The notes below the pieces were generated by a model, which saw only the letters and a program-made list of their open reading frames with translations, did not search any database and had not been told where the DNA came from. A stretch of DNA of 64,000 nucleotides, taken from the NCBI GenBank assembly GCA_003281625.1, contig QCBL01000008.1, positions 1 through 64,000 on the forward strand. Direction: 5' to 3'. The first letter of the stretch is position 1. Every line of letters begins with the position of its first letter. Below are positions 1 to 10,917 of this stretch, in pieces. The translations under genes and the position numbers were made by a program. This DNA comes from Prochlorococcus sp. AG-347-I04. GTDB lineage: Bacteria; Cyanobacteriota; Cyanobacteriia; PCC-6307; Cyanobiaceae.

Positions 1-1160
1 CTTGTATTCTTATCAAGAATTGCTCTTTTTACAGTAGTCCCTTCACCTACTCCAAGAGGCGTTCCGCCTCCTTTCCTTAATTCAATCCTCTCTTCGGGTG
101 ATTCAAAGAAATCGGCACCCATAACAAGTGTGTCCTCAAGAACCGAATCACTTTCAATCCTACTCCTGACACCTAAAACACAATGTAAAATACTGCATGA
201 CTTCAAGATTGTACCTTCACAAACTATTGAATCAGTAATTTGAGCATCTACAAGCTTAGATGGGGGAAGAAATCTAGGTCTTGTATAAATTGGGAATTTT
301 TCATCATAAAAACTAAATGGAGGTTTTGGTTGCTCAGTTAATGCAAGGTTTGACTCAAAGAAAGCCCCAATAGTACCGATATCTTCCCAATAATCATCGA
401 ATACATAACTTTTAAGAATATCGCCCCTATTGAGAGCTTCAGGGATTATATCCTTACCAAAATCTGTATAACTAGGAAATTTGTTTAGAAGATCGAAAAG
501 AGTATTTCTGCTAAAAACGTAAATACCCATAGAAGCTAGATATGGTTTTTCGGCAGCTGACTCGTTACTTAATCCAAATTTTGAAGTATCTACTGCCATC
601 GCTTTCAACTTCTCACCAGTGGGTTTTTCACTGAATTCTCTTATATTTCCTACATCATCTGTTCTCATGAGGCCGAAACCTTCTGCTTGAGTTTCATCAA
701 CGGGCAAAGCTGCAACAGTTAAATCAGCACCATTATCTCTATGATGTTGAACAAATAAACTGTAGTCCATTCTGTAAAGTTGATCACCTGACAATATTAA
801 ATATTCATCAACATCCCATTCCTGAAATAACCATTGGTATTTTCTTACAGCATCAGCAGTACCTTCAAACCACTTTGGACTATCAGGAGTCTGCTGCGCG
901 GCTAAAACCTCCACAAATCCTTGGCCAAACGGACCATTTAAATTGTAGGTTCTTCCAATATGTCTATTTAGAGATGCACTATTGAACTGGGTCAATACGT
1001 ACATTTTTTCAATGCCTGAATTTATACAATTACTAATTGGAATATCTATTAAACGATACTTACCCGCCAATGGCACAGCAGGTTTAGCCCTCATTTTTGT
1101 TAGAGGGTAAAGTCTAGAACCTTTTCCTCCTCCGAGGATTATAGCCAACACACGCTTCAT
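1..1160 (-). CDS. glgC: Glucose-1-phosphate adenylyltransferase (ADP-glucose pyrophosphorylase), 3' end cut by window
   Basis: This enzyme makes ADP-glucose from glucose-1-phosphate and ATP, the committed step of glycogen synthesis. About 386 N-terminal residues are visible. The protein opens [17 protein letters not shown], the nucleotidyltransferase phosphate-binding loop, and continues with the family signatures for sugar-phosphate binding ([10 protein letters not shown]) and the start of the left-handed beta-helix domain ([11 protein letters not shown], then DSIVCEG). The family is about 430 residues long, so only the last 40 or so lie off the left edge. The ATG ends at 1160, and hemA lies 129 bases upstream on the same strand. 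Glycogen is the main carbon store of the cell, so this belongs with the carbon metabolism genes that follow. Confidence 0.97.
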   Translation of the reverse strand, partial: MKRVLAIILGGGKGSRLYPLTKMRAKPAVPLAGKYRLIDIPISNCINSGIEKMYVLTQFNSASLNRHIGRTYNLNGPFGQGFVEVLAAQQTPDSPKWFEGTADAVRKYQWLFQEWDVDEYLILSGDQLYRMDYSLFVQHHRDNGADLTVAALPVDETQAEGFGLMRTDDVGNIREFSEKPTGEKLKAMAVDTSKFGLSNESAAEKPYLASMGIYVFSRNTLFDLLNKFPSYTDFGKDIIPEALNRGDILKSYVFDDYWEDIGTIGAFFESNLALTEQPKPPFSFYDEKFPIYTRPRFLPPSKLVDAQITDSIVCEGTILKSCSILHCVLGVRSRIESDSVLEDTLVMGADFFESPEERIELRKGGGTPLGVGEGTTVKRAILDKNT

Positions 1161-1289
1161 TCAATCTAATGGAGGTATATATACAACTATTTAAAGTAAC
1201 TGATTATGGGCAGATTTAAAAATACAAATGGTCAGTTTACAAAGGTATTTCGATAAATCACTGGAAAAACTTAATATAAATAGAAAAAA

Positions 1290-2600
1290 TTAGTTATTTT
1301 TATCCTCCTCTACCAAAGAAAACAGTTTTTCAACAATTTTCAAAGAAACTTGTCTTTCTTCTCTTGATTGAGGACTTCTCAACTTGGTAACTGGCGTATG
1401 AAGTATTTTATTAATAATTCCTTTAGTCAGAGCTTCTACAACTTTTCTTTCTCTAGCAGAAAAATCTGGTCCCATCCTGCTAAGTGCTTTTTGCAATTCC
1501 TCTTTTCTAATCAACTCCAAATCTGATCTTAGTTTATTAATTACTGGAACCGCCTCTAAACTTGCCCACCATTCTAGAAAAATGATCCTTTCTTCTTCTA
1601 CTAAAGATTCAGCTTCCTTTGCTATTTTCTGCCTAAATTCTTGATTTCTTGAAACGACCTCTTGTAAGTCATCAACATCAAATGATTTTATAAATGCATG
1701 CTGTTTGACATCATTAGAAATATTTCTCGGTACACCAATATCAATAAATTTAAGTTTATTATTCAAATTTAGTTTTTCAATTTTAGCAAGATCAATTATT
1801 GGTTCTTCAGACGCTGTACTGGTGAAAACAAGAGAAGATATTGAAATGTTTTCATCTAATTCGTTTAACCCTCTACAAACAATCTCTAAGTCGGGAAAGT
1901 CTAGAGCAAGATTTAATGCTCTATCAATATTTCTATTTACAAGAATGAGTTTATGGCATCCTTTTGATTTTAAATGAGTGATTAAAAGCCTACTCATCCG
2001 TCCAGCTCCAACTACAAGAACGTTCTCTGATTCCAAACTAACAAGATTATCAAAACCCTTTTCTTGTCCAATTTTTAATTGGGCAAGTTCTACTGCTGCC
2101 GAACTTATTGATACTGCTCCAGTTCCTAAATTTGTTTCGGATCTTACTTTTTTACCTGTACTAACTGATTGGGTTAATAATCTATTAAGAATTGGTCCAG
2201 TTGAATGATTCTCTTGACCTAATCTCATCATTTTTTTTACCTGCGAAAGGATTTGTCCTTCCCCTAAAACGAGGCTATCGAGTCCTGCCGAGACTTTCAT
2301 TAAATGCATAACTGCTTCTTCTTGTCTAAAGCAAAAAAGATGTGGATTTAAATCTTCAAAAATAATTCCAGAATAATCTGATATAAATTCTTTAATTGAT
2401 GAGATTCCAGTGTTTTTATCCTTTACAAGCGCATAGATTTCAAGCCTATTACAAGTACTTAAAATTGACACCTCCAATACATCAGAAAAAGCTTTCAATG
2501 CTTTCAATGACTCTGATATGGATTGGTCAGGAATACTTAACTTCTCGCGCACTTCAACAGGTGCCGTGCGATGACTCAGTCCGACGACAACAATATGCAT
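1290..2600 (-). CDS. hemA: Glutamyl-tRNA reductase
   Basis: HemA reduces glutamyl-tRNA(Glu) to glutamate-1-semialdehyde with NADPH, the first committed step of tetrapyrrole synthesis (chlorophyll, heme, bilins). The protein is 436 aa, the usual length. It starts MHIVVVGLSHRTAPVEVREK and carries the active-site Cys at residue 50 in STCNRLEIY. GLDSLVLGEGQIL follows at about 105-117, then an NADPH-binding domain with VVGAGRMSR near residue 198, and a helical dimerisation domain. It lies 18 bases downstream of glpX on the same strand, so the two may be cotranscribed. It supplies the pathway used by ChlP and PcyA elsewhere in the window. Confidence 0.97.
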   Translation of the reverse strand: MHIVVVGLSHRTAPVEVREKLSIPDQSISESLKALKAFSDVLEVSILSTCNRLEIYALVKDKNTGISSIKEFISDYSGIIFEDLNPHLFCFRQEEAVMHLMKVSAGLDSLVLGEGQILSQVKKMMRLGQENHSTGPILNRLLTQSVSTGKKVRSETNLGTGAVSISSAAVELAQLKIGQEKGFDNLVSLESENVLVVGAGRMSRLLITHLKSKGCHKLILVNRNIDRALNLALDFPDLEIVCRGLNELDENISISSLVFTSTASEEPIIDLAKIEKLNLNNKLKFIDIGVPRNISNDVKQHAFIKSFDVDDLQEVVSRNQEFRQKIAKEAESLVEEERIIFLEWWASLEAVPVINKLRSDLELIRKEELQKALSRMGPDFSARERKVVEALTKGIINKILHTPVTKLRSPQSREERQVSLKIVEKLFSLVEEDKNN

Positions 2601-2618
2601 AAAATCAAATGAGACTTT

Positions 2619-3620
2619 TTAAAGGCTGATACTCTTAGCACCATCTTTAATATGGACAGTATTTGTGAATCTTGCAGTACTATCTAATGTACTAATAACT
2701 AGACTACTTGTTCTAACACAATCCCTTTCAAACTTAACTCCGTCAAATAGTAATCCATCAGTTATTCCACTTCCAGCGAAAACAACATTCTCTCCCGATG
2801 CCAACTCGTTAGCTTCATAGATTTTATCTATATCGGTTATGCCCATTTCATTAAGACGTTTTATATTTCCCTCTTTTGTGTAATCAGCCCATTCAGAAGT
2901 TTGAGCAATTGCTGGATCATAAACTAGTTGTCCTTGGAAGTGTCCGCCAAGAGCTCTCATTGCAGCAGCTGAAATAACACCCTCTGGAGCTGCACCTATA
3001 CCCATCAAGCAATGTGTCCCAGTTCCTGCAAAACCACATGCAATAGCAGCTTGCACATCACCATCGGAAATCGGTTGTACTTTTGCACCACATCCTCGAA
3101 TCTCTTTTATTAGATCTTTGTGCCTAGTTCTATCCATTACAACAACAGTAAGCTCATCAATAGAAAGACCCAAGCAATCACTAAGTACCTTAAGGTTTTC
3201 AGTAGCCGAATTTCTAATATCTACTTTACCTTTGGCCGCAGGAGGTGCCGCTAATTTATTCATGTAAAAATCAGGAGCATTGAAAAGACCGCCTGTATCA
3301 GAGGCAGCTAAAACTGCCATAGAGCCTCTTTGATTATTTGCGCAAAGATTAGTTCCTTCACAAGGATCTACTGCGAAGTCAACCCCTGGCCCACTTCCAC
3401 TACCAACCTCTTCACCTATATAAAGCATAGGTGCTTCATCTCTTTCACCTTCTCCAATAACAATTTTTCCTTTCATTTCAATTTTGCCCATTCGCAATCT
3501 CATTGCTTCCACAGCGGCAGCATCAGCTTCATCTTTTTGACCCAGTCCTGTTAGTTTTGCGGAGGCAATAGCTGCTTGTTCGACAACTTCGAGAATTTCT
3601 TGAATTAAAGTTTGATTCAC
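2619..3620 (-). CDS. glpX: Fructose-1,6-bisphosphatase / sedoheptulose-1,7-bisphosphatase, class II (GlpX type)
   Basis: This dual-function bisphosphatase of the Calvin cycle hydrolyses FBP and SBP. The protein is 333 aa, typical of cyanobacterial GlpX. Visible family features are the metal-binding [15 protein letters not shown] (about residues 56-70), [12 protein letters not shown], and the C-terminal [13 protein letters not shown]. It is divergent from rpe, another Calvin/pentose-phosphate gene, across a 186-base intergenic region that must hold both promoters. This pairing suggests shared light/dark control, which is inference. Confidence 0.96.
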   Translation of the reverse strand: MNQTLIQEILEVVEQAAIASAKLTGLGQKDEADAAAVEAMRLRMGKIEMKGKIVIGEGERDEAPMLYIGEEVGSGSGPGVDFAVDPCEGTNLCANNQRGSMAVLAASDTGGLFNAPDFYMNKLAAPPAAKGKVDIRNSATENLKVLSDCLGLSIDELTVVVMDRTRHKDLIKEIRGCGAKVQPISDGDVQAAIACGFAGTGTHCLMGIGAAPEGVISAAAMRALGGHFQGQLVYDPAIAQTSEWADYTKEGNIKRLNEMGITDIDKIYEANELASGENVVFAGSGITDGLLFDGVKFERDCVRTSSLVISTLDSTARFTNTVHIKDGAKSISL

Positions 3621-3806
3621 AATTAAATTTTGAGGATTTTCTAAAAGGTTTTGAGTATGATCTCATAAAAAATATCATTTTTATGAGAATTATTATGCTA
3701 GTAAGCTTTTTTTAACTCTTTACAGCTGTTACTTTATCAGGCCGTGACTTGAAATTAGGAATAAACAACTAAATATAGTATCTTTATTAAATATTTTAAA
3801 AATTAA

Positions 3807-4565
3807 ATGACTGAGTCAAATCAAACAAATTTATCTGGTGTTGATAGACCAATTCAAATAATTCCTTCAGTTTTACCAGCAGATTGGGCAAATATGGGGG
3901 CATGTGTGAAAGAGCTAGAGGATGCTGGGGTAGATAGAATTCAATTTGATGTAATGGATGGGAATTTCGTACCAAATCTTACGTTCGGCCCTGAAATGAT
4001 TTCCGCATGCAGGAAATATTGCAATGTCCCTTTTGAAACTCAATTAATGGTGAGCCAATACAATTGTGAAACCATGCTTGAATCTTATGTAAACGCTACA
4101 AAAGGTTCAAATGGTGAACCAGGAGTAGTAATAGCTCATGCTGAAGCAAATATACATTTGCATAGAGTTCTCGGAAGAATAAGAGATCTAGGAGGATCTC
4201 CTTCTGTCGCATTAAACCCTCATACTCCTTTTGAAATGATTAAAAACATCATGGATATGGTTGATCATGTTTTGGTTATGACAGTAAATCCAGGCTTTGG
4301 AGGACAAGCTTATATACCAACAATGCTTAATAAAATCAGAGAAATTAGAAATTTTATTATCGAAAAGAACTTAAATGTCGACATTGAAGTTGATGGAGGA
4401 ATAAAAGCAAATTGGACTATTTCACAATGTGCTGATGCTGGTGCTAATTGTTTTATTGCAGGTAGTGGTATGTTTGCTTACCCAACATTAAAAGAGGGAT
4501 GCGATGACTTAAGAAAAGTAGCGCAAGAAGCTCAAAAAGGTAATGTTATTGCAGAACCTAAATAA
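3807..4565 (+). CDS. rpe: Ribulose-phosphate 3-epimerase
   Basis: Rpe interconverts ribulose-5-phosphate and xylulose-5-phosphate in the Calvin and pentose phosphate cycles. The protein is 252 aa, with a short N-terminal extension before IIPSVLPADWANMG. Its TIM-barrel metal ligands are in QFDVMDGNFVPNLTFGP, and it has the MTVNPGFGGQ phosphate loop, EVDGGI and AGSGMF. The stop lies 21 bases from that of ccsA on the other strand, so the two genes converge. The family assignment is secure. Confidence 0.97.
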   Translation: MTESNQTNLSGVDRPIQIIPSVLPADWANMGACVKELEDAGVDRIQFDVMDGNFVPNLTFGPEMISACRKYCNVPFETQLMVSQYNCETMLESYVNATKGSNGEPGVVIAHAEANIHLHRVLGRIRDLGGSPSVALNPHTPFEMIKNIMDMVDHVLVMTVNPGFGGQAYIPTMLNKIREIRNFIIEKNLNVDIEVDGGIKANWTISQCADAGANCFIAGSGMFAYPTLKEGCDDLRKVAQEAQKGNVIAEPK

Positions 4566-4586
4566 ATATTCTCGGAGATTGACAAA

Positions 4587-5516
4587 TCATCCAAATATCC
4601 AGCCATAACTGTGCAACCCTATTCCTAAGAAATTAACTCCTAAATAACACACTAAAACCACAAAAAAGCCTGTAGATGCTAATAATGCTGGTTTGCGTCC
4701 TTGCCAACCTTTGCTGATTCTCATGTGCAGATAAGCAGCATAAAACAACCATGAAATAAATGCCCATGTTTCTTTTGGATCCCAACTCCACCATGTGCCC
4801 CAAGCCTCGTTAGCCCAGACCGCTCCTGAAATTAGACCAAGCGTCAAAAGAACAAAACCTATTAATATTGAACGATAGCTTAATGTATCTAATTCTTCTG
4901 AATGAGAAAATTCGAAAGGTTCAACTAAATCATTTGAATTATAGTTATTAGAAATTTTAAACCCACCAATACCTGTAGAGCTACTTCTGATTTGAAGCGG
5001 CTTATTTTTATTAGTAAACAGAACAGAAACTGAAAGTAAAGAACCTATTATTAATGCCGCATAACTAAGCATTACGACACTAACATGCATTACTAACCAA
5101 CTAGATCTCAAAGCTGGAACCAAGTTGGACGATAATCTTAAATCGTCAGGCAACACAAAACAAGCAAAGGCCACAGTCAGTAACTCAATAGGTATGGCAA
5201 TTGAAGGAATTATTGGAAATTGGTATTCCCTTTCAACCAATAGTTGACCTAATGTGATGCCCCAAGTAAGGAAATAAAGAGATTCATACAAATTGCTAAT
5301 AGGAAAGTGCCCAGACATTGACCACCTAAAAAGTAATTGTAATGTTATTAATAAGTTCACTAAAATCGTGATGATTCTTACAGCAGCAGAGGACTTTTTT
5401 TTAAAAACTGCACCCAAAGATATTGGTAAGTTAATTAATAAAAAATAAAAAACTAGAAGACCTAAAACTGAAACCGGTTCATATATTAAATTTTTAAAAA
5501 AATTATCTAGTATCAT
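4587..5516 (-). CDS. ccsA: Cytochrome c biogenesis protein CcsA (system II heme handling)
   Basis: CcsA works with Ccs1/CcsB in system II to deliver heme across the membrane for covalent attachment to c-type cytochromes. The protein is 309 aa, with about eight hydrophobic helices and the diagnostic tryptophan-rich WWD segment WGTWWSWDPKETW around residues 238-250, followed by YLHMRISKGW. A hydrophilic, low-conservation loop lies near residues 165-205. Its likely clients are c-type cytochromes such as cytochrome f and the small cytochrome encoded at 49,740-50,093. It converges on rpe. The partner Ccs1 is not in this window. Confidence 0.95.
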   Translation of the reverse strand: MILDNFFKNLIYEPVSVLGLLVFYFLLINLPISLGAVFKKKSSAAVRIITILVNLLITLQLLFRWSMSGHFPISNLYESLYFLTWGITLGQLLVEREYQFPIIPSIAIPIELLTVAFACFVLPDDLRLSSNLVPALRSSWLVMHVSVVMLSYAALIIGSLLSVSVLFTNKNKPLQIRSSSTGIGGFKISNNYNSNDLVEPFEFSHSEELDTLSYRSILIGFVLLTLGLISGAVWANEAWGTWWSWDPKETWAFISWLFYAAYLHMRISKGWQGRKPALLASTGFFVVLVCYLGVNFLGIGLHSYGWIFG

Positions 5517-5630
5517 TTCTAGAAATTTCTCAAGTTTTAATATTCAATAACATTCAAATAATAATTAAAATCATTCTCATATGAGTAAATCTTTAATAAA
5601 AAAGTTTTAATTTATTTTAAAAAAAGCATT

Positions 5631-6359
5631 TCAAAGTTTGAAATTATCTCCTAGATAATACTTCTTAACTATTGGATTTTCAGCCAATTCACTTGATGAA
5701 CCGTTAGCTAAAATTTTTCCTTCACTTAATACATATGATTTGTTAGTAATTAGAAGAGTTTCCCTCACATTATGGTCTGTAATGAGAATTCCAACCCCAT
5801 CACAACTTAATTTTTGAATTAGTTTCTTTAGATCATTAACAGCTAGAGGATCTATCCCAGCAAAAGGTTCGTCTAGTAACAAATATTTAGGTCCTTTTCT
5901 GCCTACAGTCAGAGCCCTTGCAATTTCACACCTCCTCCTCTCTCCTCCTGAAAGTTGATAACCATAATTATCTACAAAATTATTCAAATTAAATTCATTA
6001 ATTAATTGTTCTCTTCGATTTCTTATCGCTGCTCTACTATAAGATGAATTTTGTAAAGCCAAATCTATATTATCCTTAACTGTGAGGTCTCTAAATATAC
6101 TCGCTTCCTGAGTTAAGTACCCTAACCCAAGTCTTGATCTAATTGGTAGAGGAAGATTGGTTATATTTTTCCCATTCATTAAAATTTCACCTTTATCTGG
6201 TTTTATATTCCCAACTGCAAGATTAAAAGTTGTAGTTTTCCCAGCACCATTAGGTCCCATCAAACCTACAACTTCCCCTGGATTTACAGTTATGGAAACA
6301 TCATTTACAATTAATCTTCCTTTTATTGAAAGGGATACATTATGAATATTTAGGTTCAT
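5631..6359 (-). CDS. lptB: LPS-transport ABC ATPase LptB
   Basis: LptB is the cytoplasmic ATPase of the LptBFG complex that extracts lipopolysaccharide from the inner membrane. The protein is 242 aa, with Walker A GPNGAGKTT (about residues 35-43), the signature LSGGERRRCEIA and Walker B YLLLDEPFAG. The ordering and the length match LptB rather than a generic importer ATPase. The gene lies between ccsA and a DUF309 gene. An LptA/OstA-like gene occurs far away at 49,371-49,739 and not next to lptB as in many bacteria. Confidence 0.93.
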   Translation of the reverse strand: MNLNIHNVSLSIKGRLIVNDVSITVNPGEVVGLMGPNGAGKTTTFNLAVGNIKPDKGEILMNGKNITNLPLPIRSRLGLGYLTQEASIFRDLTVKDNIDLALQNSSYSRAAIRNRREQLINEFNLNNFVDNYGYQLSGGERRRCEIARALTVGRKGPKYLLLDEPFAGIDPLAVNDLKKLIQKLSCDGVGILITDHNVRETLLITNKSYVLSEGKILANGSSSELAENPIVKKYYLGDNFKL

Positions 6360-6446
6360 TTTCCTTGAGATCGATTAGTTTTCTTACTTTCTTGAAAAAA
6401 AATTAAATACATAATAATAATTTAATTGAAGATAAAGATATATTCA

Positions 6447-6815
6447 TCAAAGAGGTTTCAAAAAAGGCTTATCGTTCTCGTTTAATAGTTCTCTATATTG
6501 TAATTTCATTAATAAATCTTCCAAACATTTGCAGAAGGATTCAAGATCAATCCCTAAATCAATCTTGGTTCTAGTTTTTATTCTGCCTAAACCCTCTCCA
6601 AGCAAAATAGTAGCTCCATTTAAATTACCTTTACTTAAGTGAAACTGAGAAACAGATACTTGTAAAATTCCTTGGATAACTTGTCTTTCGTCACCATCTA
6701 CGGAATTCCATATTTCTTCAAAAGCATCATGAGCCTCGTACCATTCATGATTGTTAAAAAGATTTAAAGCTGTAAAAAGAGAATCTTTAAAACTTTTTGC
6801 ACTTTCTTCGTTCAT
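6447..6815 (-). CDS. DUF309 family protein
   Basis: This is a 122-aa helical cytoplasmic protein. The motif NNHEWYEAHDAFEEIW near residues 21-36, followed by a QGILQVSVSQFHL helix, is the hallmark of the DUF309 family (conserved His and Glu residues in a small helical bundle). No biochemical function is known to me. It starts 11 bases after the typA stop and is on the same strand, so it is probably cotranscribed with typA. Confidence 0.88.
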   Translation of the reverse strand: MNEESAKSFKDSLFTALNLFNNHEWYEAHDAFEEIWNSVDGDERQVIQGILQVSVSQFHLSKGNLNGATILLGEGLGRIKTRTKIDLGIDLESFCKCLEDLLMKLQYRELLNENDKPFLKPL

Positions 6816-6826
6816 TAAAGCAATTA

Positions 6827-8623
6827 CTAATTTTTTTTCTTTTTATTTATTTTTCTCATTCTTATTGAATCCGGTGTTACCTCTAGCATTTCATCTGGAC
6901 CAATATATTCGAGTGCTCTTTCAAGGGTAATATCCACAGGTGACTGCAAAGTATCAAGTTCTTCTGCCCCTGCAGATCTCATATTAGTCAACTGCTTAGT
7001 TTTACATATATTCAACTCAAGATCTTGAGGTCGATTATTCTCACCAATTATCATTCCTTTATAAACTTTAACTCCAGGTTTAATGAAATATACTCCCCTA
7101 TCTTCAGCATTCTTTAAAGCATAAAATGTAGCTACACCTTCCTCAAAAGCTATAAGAACGCCATTCCTTCTGGTTTCAAAGTCTCCTGATTTAGGTTTAT
7201 ATTCATAAAACGAATGGCTCATGATACCTTCACCTCTGGTTATCCTTACAAACTCCCCGCGAAATCCAATTAATCCTCTTGATGGTACTAGAAATTCTAA
7301 TTGAGTTCTACCATCTGAGCTTGTCTGCATATTTTTCATCTCTGCCTTTCTAGATCCAAGTTTTTCGATGCAAGAACCAACAGATACTTCAGGTACATCT
7401 AAAACCAAAGTCTCTATAGGCTCACATTCAACATTATCAATTTCTCTGAAAATTACTTGAGGCTGCGAGATTTGAAACTCAAAACCCTCTCTCCTCATAG
7501 TTTCAATCAATATCCCTAGATGTAATTCTCCTCTTCCTGAAACTGAGAACCTGTCAGGAGAATCAGTTTCCTCTACTCTCAGGGCAACATTTGTTAAAAG
7601 TTCCCTCTCCAATCTATTTTTTAATTGTCTACTAGTAACAAATTTCCCTTCTTTACCCGCGAATGGTGAATCATTGACAACAAAAGTCATATTTAAAGTA
7701 GGTTCATCAACTTTGATTAATGGAAGAGGATGAGGAGAATCGGGACATGCTATGGTCTCACCAATATTGACGTCATCGAAACCAGAAACAGCAACAATAT
7801 CACCTGCAAATGCTTCATTTATATCAATTCTTTGTAATCCTTCAAATCCTAAAAGCTTACTAACCTTACCTTTAATAGTTTTTCCGTTTTCTTTAATTAA
7901 ACTAGCCTGTTGGCCATTTTTTATAGTTCCATTGTGGATCTTCCCAATTACTATTCTGCCTAAAAAATCAGAATAGTCCAAAGTAGTTATTTGTAACTGA
8001 AGAGGCTTATTAGAATCACCTACTGGAGGAGGAACGTGTCTAATAATAGCTTCAAAAAGAGGCATCATATTGTCACTATTAGATTCCATCTCTTCTTTTG
8101 CGAAACCAGATAAGCCACTCCCAAAAAGATAAGGGAAATCACATTGATCATCATCAGCACCTAACTCCAAAAACAAATCAAGGACCTTATCAATTGCTAT
8201 TTCTGGTACTACTCGTGGTCTATCAATTTTATTTACAAAGACTATAGGCCTAAGTCCTTTTTCTAATGCTTTTTTTAAAACAAATCTTGTTTGAGGCATA
8301 GGTCCCTCATTTGCATCAACAATAAGCAGACAACCATCAACCATTCCCAAAACCCTTTCAACTTCTCCTCCAAAATCAGCATGTCCAGGTGTATCTATAA
8401 TATTAATTCTGGTATCTTTGTAGTTAACTGCAGTATTTTTTGAGAGAATTGTTATCCCCCTTTCTCTTTCAAGGTCATTTGAATCCATTACACATGTAGG
8501 GATAACTTCATTGTCTCTAAATATTCCTGATTGAGATAACAATGCATCTACAAGAGTGGTCTTCCCATGATCTACGTGAGCAATAATTGCAACATTTCTA
8601 ATTTCTTTTATCGAAGATGACAT
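6827..8623 (-). CDS. typA: Ribosome-associated GTPase TypA/BipA
   Basis: This translational GTPase of the EF-G-like family binds ribosomes and is linked to stress and low-temperature ribosome assembly. The protein is 598 aa, the standard length. Its G domain has G1 AHVDHGKTT (about 15-23), the switch-II motif [11 protein letters not shown] and the G4 motif NKID. Beta-barrel and EF-G-like domains follow, then the TypA-specific C-terminal part ([12 protein letters not shown]). The downstream DUF309 gene follows at 11 bases. Confidence 0.97.
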   Translation of the reverse strand: MSSSIKEIRNVAIIAHVDHGKTTLVDALLSQSGIFRDNEVIPTCVMDSNDLERERGITILSKNTAVNYKDTRINIIDTPGHADFGGEVERVLGMVDGCLLIVDANEGPMPQTRFVLKKALEKGLRPIVFVNKIDRPRVVPEIAIDKVLDLFLELGADDDQCDFPYLFGSGLSGFAKEEMESNSDNMMPLFEAIIRHVPPPVGDSNKPLQLQITTLDYSDFLGRIVIGKIHNGTIKNGQQASLIKENGKTIKGKVSKLLGFEGLQRIDINEAFAGDIVAVSGFDDVNIGETIACPDSPHPLPLIKVDEPTLNMTFVVNDSPFAGKEGKFVTSRQLKNRLERELLTNVALRVEETDSPDRFSVSGRGELHLGILIETMRREGFEFQISQPQVIFREIDNVECEPIETLVLDVPEVSVGSCIEKLGSRKAEMKNMQTSSDGRTQLEFLVPSRGLIGFRGEFVRITRGEGIMSHSFYEYKPKSGDFETRRNGVLIAFEEGVATFYALKNAEDRGVYFIKPGVKVYKGMIIGENNRPQDLELNICKTKQLTNMRSAGAEELDTLQSPVDITLERALEYIGPDEMLEVTPDSIRMRKINKKKKN

Positions 8624-8741
8624 TTATAAAATTTATATAAATATTAGATTGACTTTATTAAGGCTAACTCAAAGTATGCTTATTATGAGAATTTTCTCTT
8701 TAAGACTTTGAAAAATATAATTTATTGAATAGTTAAATAAA

Positions 8742-9464
8742 TCAATTAGATTTATAAATTCTATTTGAGCTTTCAAAAACTTTTAATGCTTCTATTGACC
8801 CCTCATATCTCCAATGCCATGGTTCGTAATCTATGTATTTATTATTTTTGTTAAACGATAACTTAAAGTGAAACTTAGCTGCATTTTTTATTAACCATCC
8901 AAAGGCGTCAGTATTTTCGAAGTCAGTTTCAAAGTCTGTCTCTCTTTGAGTAGCATCACCAATATCGATTGCGAAACCTGTACTATGTTCGGAATACCCA
9001 GGAGGGGCTGAAACTCTAGCTCTTTCGGCCGCTTCTTGATTTCTAATAGATTTTAAAGAATAAAAGATATCGTTTTGCAAATTTATGGATCTATAACCAC
9101 TCAAGAAGACTAAATATATCCCATCCTTTTTGGCTTCTTTTCTCATCTTTAGTAGAGAATCGCGCATATCCATATGAACTTCAATATTAGGCTCAATTAA
9201 AACTAGTTTCTCTCTAGAAATTTCCGCATAGGGTAAATGACCTAAAATTCTATGGTCGTGATTTATCTGAGCCTGAAAATTGAGATTATCAAGAGATCCT
9301 ATTTCTATATTTTTAATTAATCGCAAAGCAGCGATAGAAAAGATAAGAAAAAGAAATGGAGAAAATATTAATAGTTTTTTTAATAATGATGAATTTGGAT
9401 TATTTAGGTAAATTCTTTTGGCAAGTGGTATATCAAATTGATCGATATCTTTGTTTAGTTCCAA
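8742..9464 (-). CDS. Membrane-anchored D-alanyl-D-alanine carboxypeptidase, VanY type (M15B)
   Basis: This probable peptidoglycan carboxypeptidase is anchored in the inner membrane and acts in the periplasm. The protein is 240 aa: a cytoplasmic N-terminus, one membrane segment at about 30-50, then a zinc peptidase domain. Visible M15 residues are SGYRS (about 122-126), the zinc ligands H160 and D167 in HSTGFAIDIGD, and the catalytic Glu and third zinc ligand in EPWHWRY (E214, H217). Together with the VanX-type enzyme at 14,939 it gives this small genome two M15 peptidases for cell-wall recycling. It diverges from chlP. Confidence 0.9.
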   Translation of the reverse strand: MELNKDIDQFDIPLAKRIYLNNPNSSLLKKLLIFSPFLFLIFSIAALRLIKNIEIGSLDNLNFQAQINHDHRILGHLPYAEISREKLVLIEPNIEVHMDMRDSLLKMRKEAKKDGIYLVFLSGYRSINLQNDIFYSLKSIRNQEAAERARVSAPPGYSEHSTGFAIDIGDATQRETDFETDFENTDAFGWLIKNAAKFHFKLSFNKNNKYIDYEPWHWRYEGSIEALKVFESSNRIYKSN

Positions 9465-9576
9465 TATTTAGAAGTGAATTTGGAAAAGATATTTCGATAT
9501 TAACTATTATTTTAAGAAATGCACTTTTATAAACCAAAAAGATGTAGTTTTTATATACAGTATTATTTTTTTTCAT

Positions 9577-10917
9577 ATGTTGAGGGTAGCTGTTATTGGT
9601 GGAGGTCCAAGTGGTTCATGTGCGGCAGAAATACTTGCTAAAGCTGGAATAAAAACTTGGCTCTTCGAGAGAAAATTAGATAATGCGAAACCATGTGGAG
9701 GAGCAATTCCACTTTGCATGGTCGAAGAATTTGATTTACCTGAGTCAATTATTGATAGAAAAGTAAGGCATATGAGAATGATATCTCCATCAAATAGAGA
9801 AGTAGATATAAGTTTAGATAGAGTTTATGGGAAAAGTGATAATGAGTTTATTGGGATGTGTAGAAGAGAAGTTATGGATGCCTTTATGCGCAACAGAGCA
9901 TCAGATCTTGGTGCTACATTAATAAATGGATTAGTTACTTCTATTGATACTGGCGATAATAATCAAGGGCCATATAAGCTTTCCTACTCAGATTTTACGA
10001 ATGGAGATAAAAAAGGGGAACTAAAAGAGCTTACTGTTGACCTTTTGATCGGGGCTGATGGAGCCAATAGCAGAGTCGCAAAAGCAATGGATGCAGGTGA
10101 TTACAAAGTTGCCATAGCATTTCAGGAAAGAATTAAATTGCCTAAAGAAGAAATGAGTTACTACGAAGATCTTGCTGAAATGTATGTTGGAACTGATGTT
10201 TCTCCTGATTTTTACGGGTGGGTATTTCCTAAATATGATCATGTTGCTGTTGGCACAGGAACCATGCAAAAGAATCAGTCATTAATTAAAGGACTTCAAG
10301 AGGGTGTAAGAAATAGAGCGAAGAAAAGACTTGTTAATGGTGAAGTAATTAAGGTAGAAGCTCACCCTATTCCAGAGCATCCAAGGCCAAGAAGGGTAGT
10401 TGGGAGAATGGCATTGGTTGGTGATGCAGCTGGTTATGTTACAAAAAGTTCTGGAGAGGGTATTTATTTTGCTGCAAAAAGCGGAAGAATGTGTGCAGAA
10501 GAAATTGTTGAAGCATCAAAAAATGGTCAAGTAATTCCATCAGAAAAAGATTTAAAAAACTATCTTAAAAAATGGGATAAAAAATATGGCACAACTTATA
10601 AGGTGCTAGAAATTCTTCAAAATATTTTCTACAGAAATGATTCTGCTAGAGAAGCCTTTGTTGAGATGTGTGATGACATGGATGTTCAAAGACTTACTTT
10701 TGATAGTTACTTATATAAAAAAGTTGTCTCTATGAAACCATTACAGCAACTTAAAATTACAATGCTTACACTTGGTTCGATTTTAAGAGGGAAAGCGCTA
10801 GCGCCTCTAAAATATAAACCCGTTGATAGTGCTGTTAGGGAAAATAAAGAGGTAGAAAAAATGTTAGAAAATTATTCTATAAAGGGCGGAATTAAAGTTA
10901 AGAGTTCAAAAGTGTAA
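9577..10917 (+). CDS. chlP: Geranylgeranyl reductase
   Basis: ChlP reduces the geranylgeranyl chain to phytol for chlorophyll and tocopherol synthesis. The protein is 446 aa. It starts MLRVAVIGGGPSGSCAAE, a classic FAD-binding GxGxxG fold, and continues with CGGAIPLCMVEEFDLP and the GDAAGYVTKSSGEGI motif near residue 285 that closes over FAD. The last 20 bases overlap the 3' end of glyS on the opposite strand. Confidence 0.96.
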   Translation: MLRVAVIGGGPSGSCAAEILAKAGIKTWLFERKLDNAKPCGGAIPLCMVEEFDLPESIIDRKVRHMRMISPSNREVDISLDRVYGKSDNEFIGMCRREVMDAFMRNRASDLGATLINGLVTSIDTGDNNQGPYKLSYSDFTNGDKKGELKELTVDLLIGADGANSRVAKAMDAGDYKVAIAFQERIKLPKEEMSYYEDLAEMYVGTDVSPDFYGWVFPKYDHVAVGTGTMQKNQSLIKGLQEGVRNRAKKRLVNGEVIKVEAHPIPEHPRPRRVVGRMALVGDAAGYVTKSSGEGIYFAAKSGRMCAEEIVEASKNGQVIPSEKDLKNYLKKWDKKYGTTYKVLEILQNIFYRNDSAREAFVEMCDDMDVQRLTFDSYLYKKVVSMKPLQQLKITMLTLGSILRGKALAPLKYKPVDSAVRENKEVEKMLENYSIKGGIKVKSSKV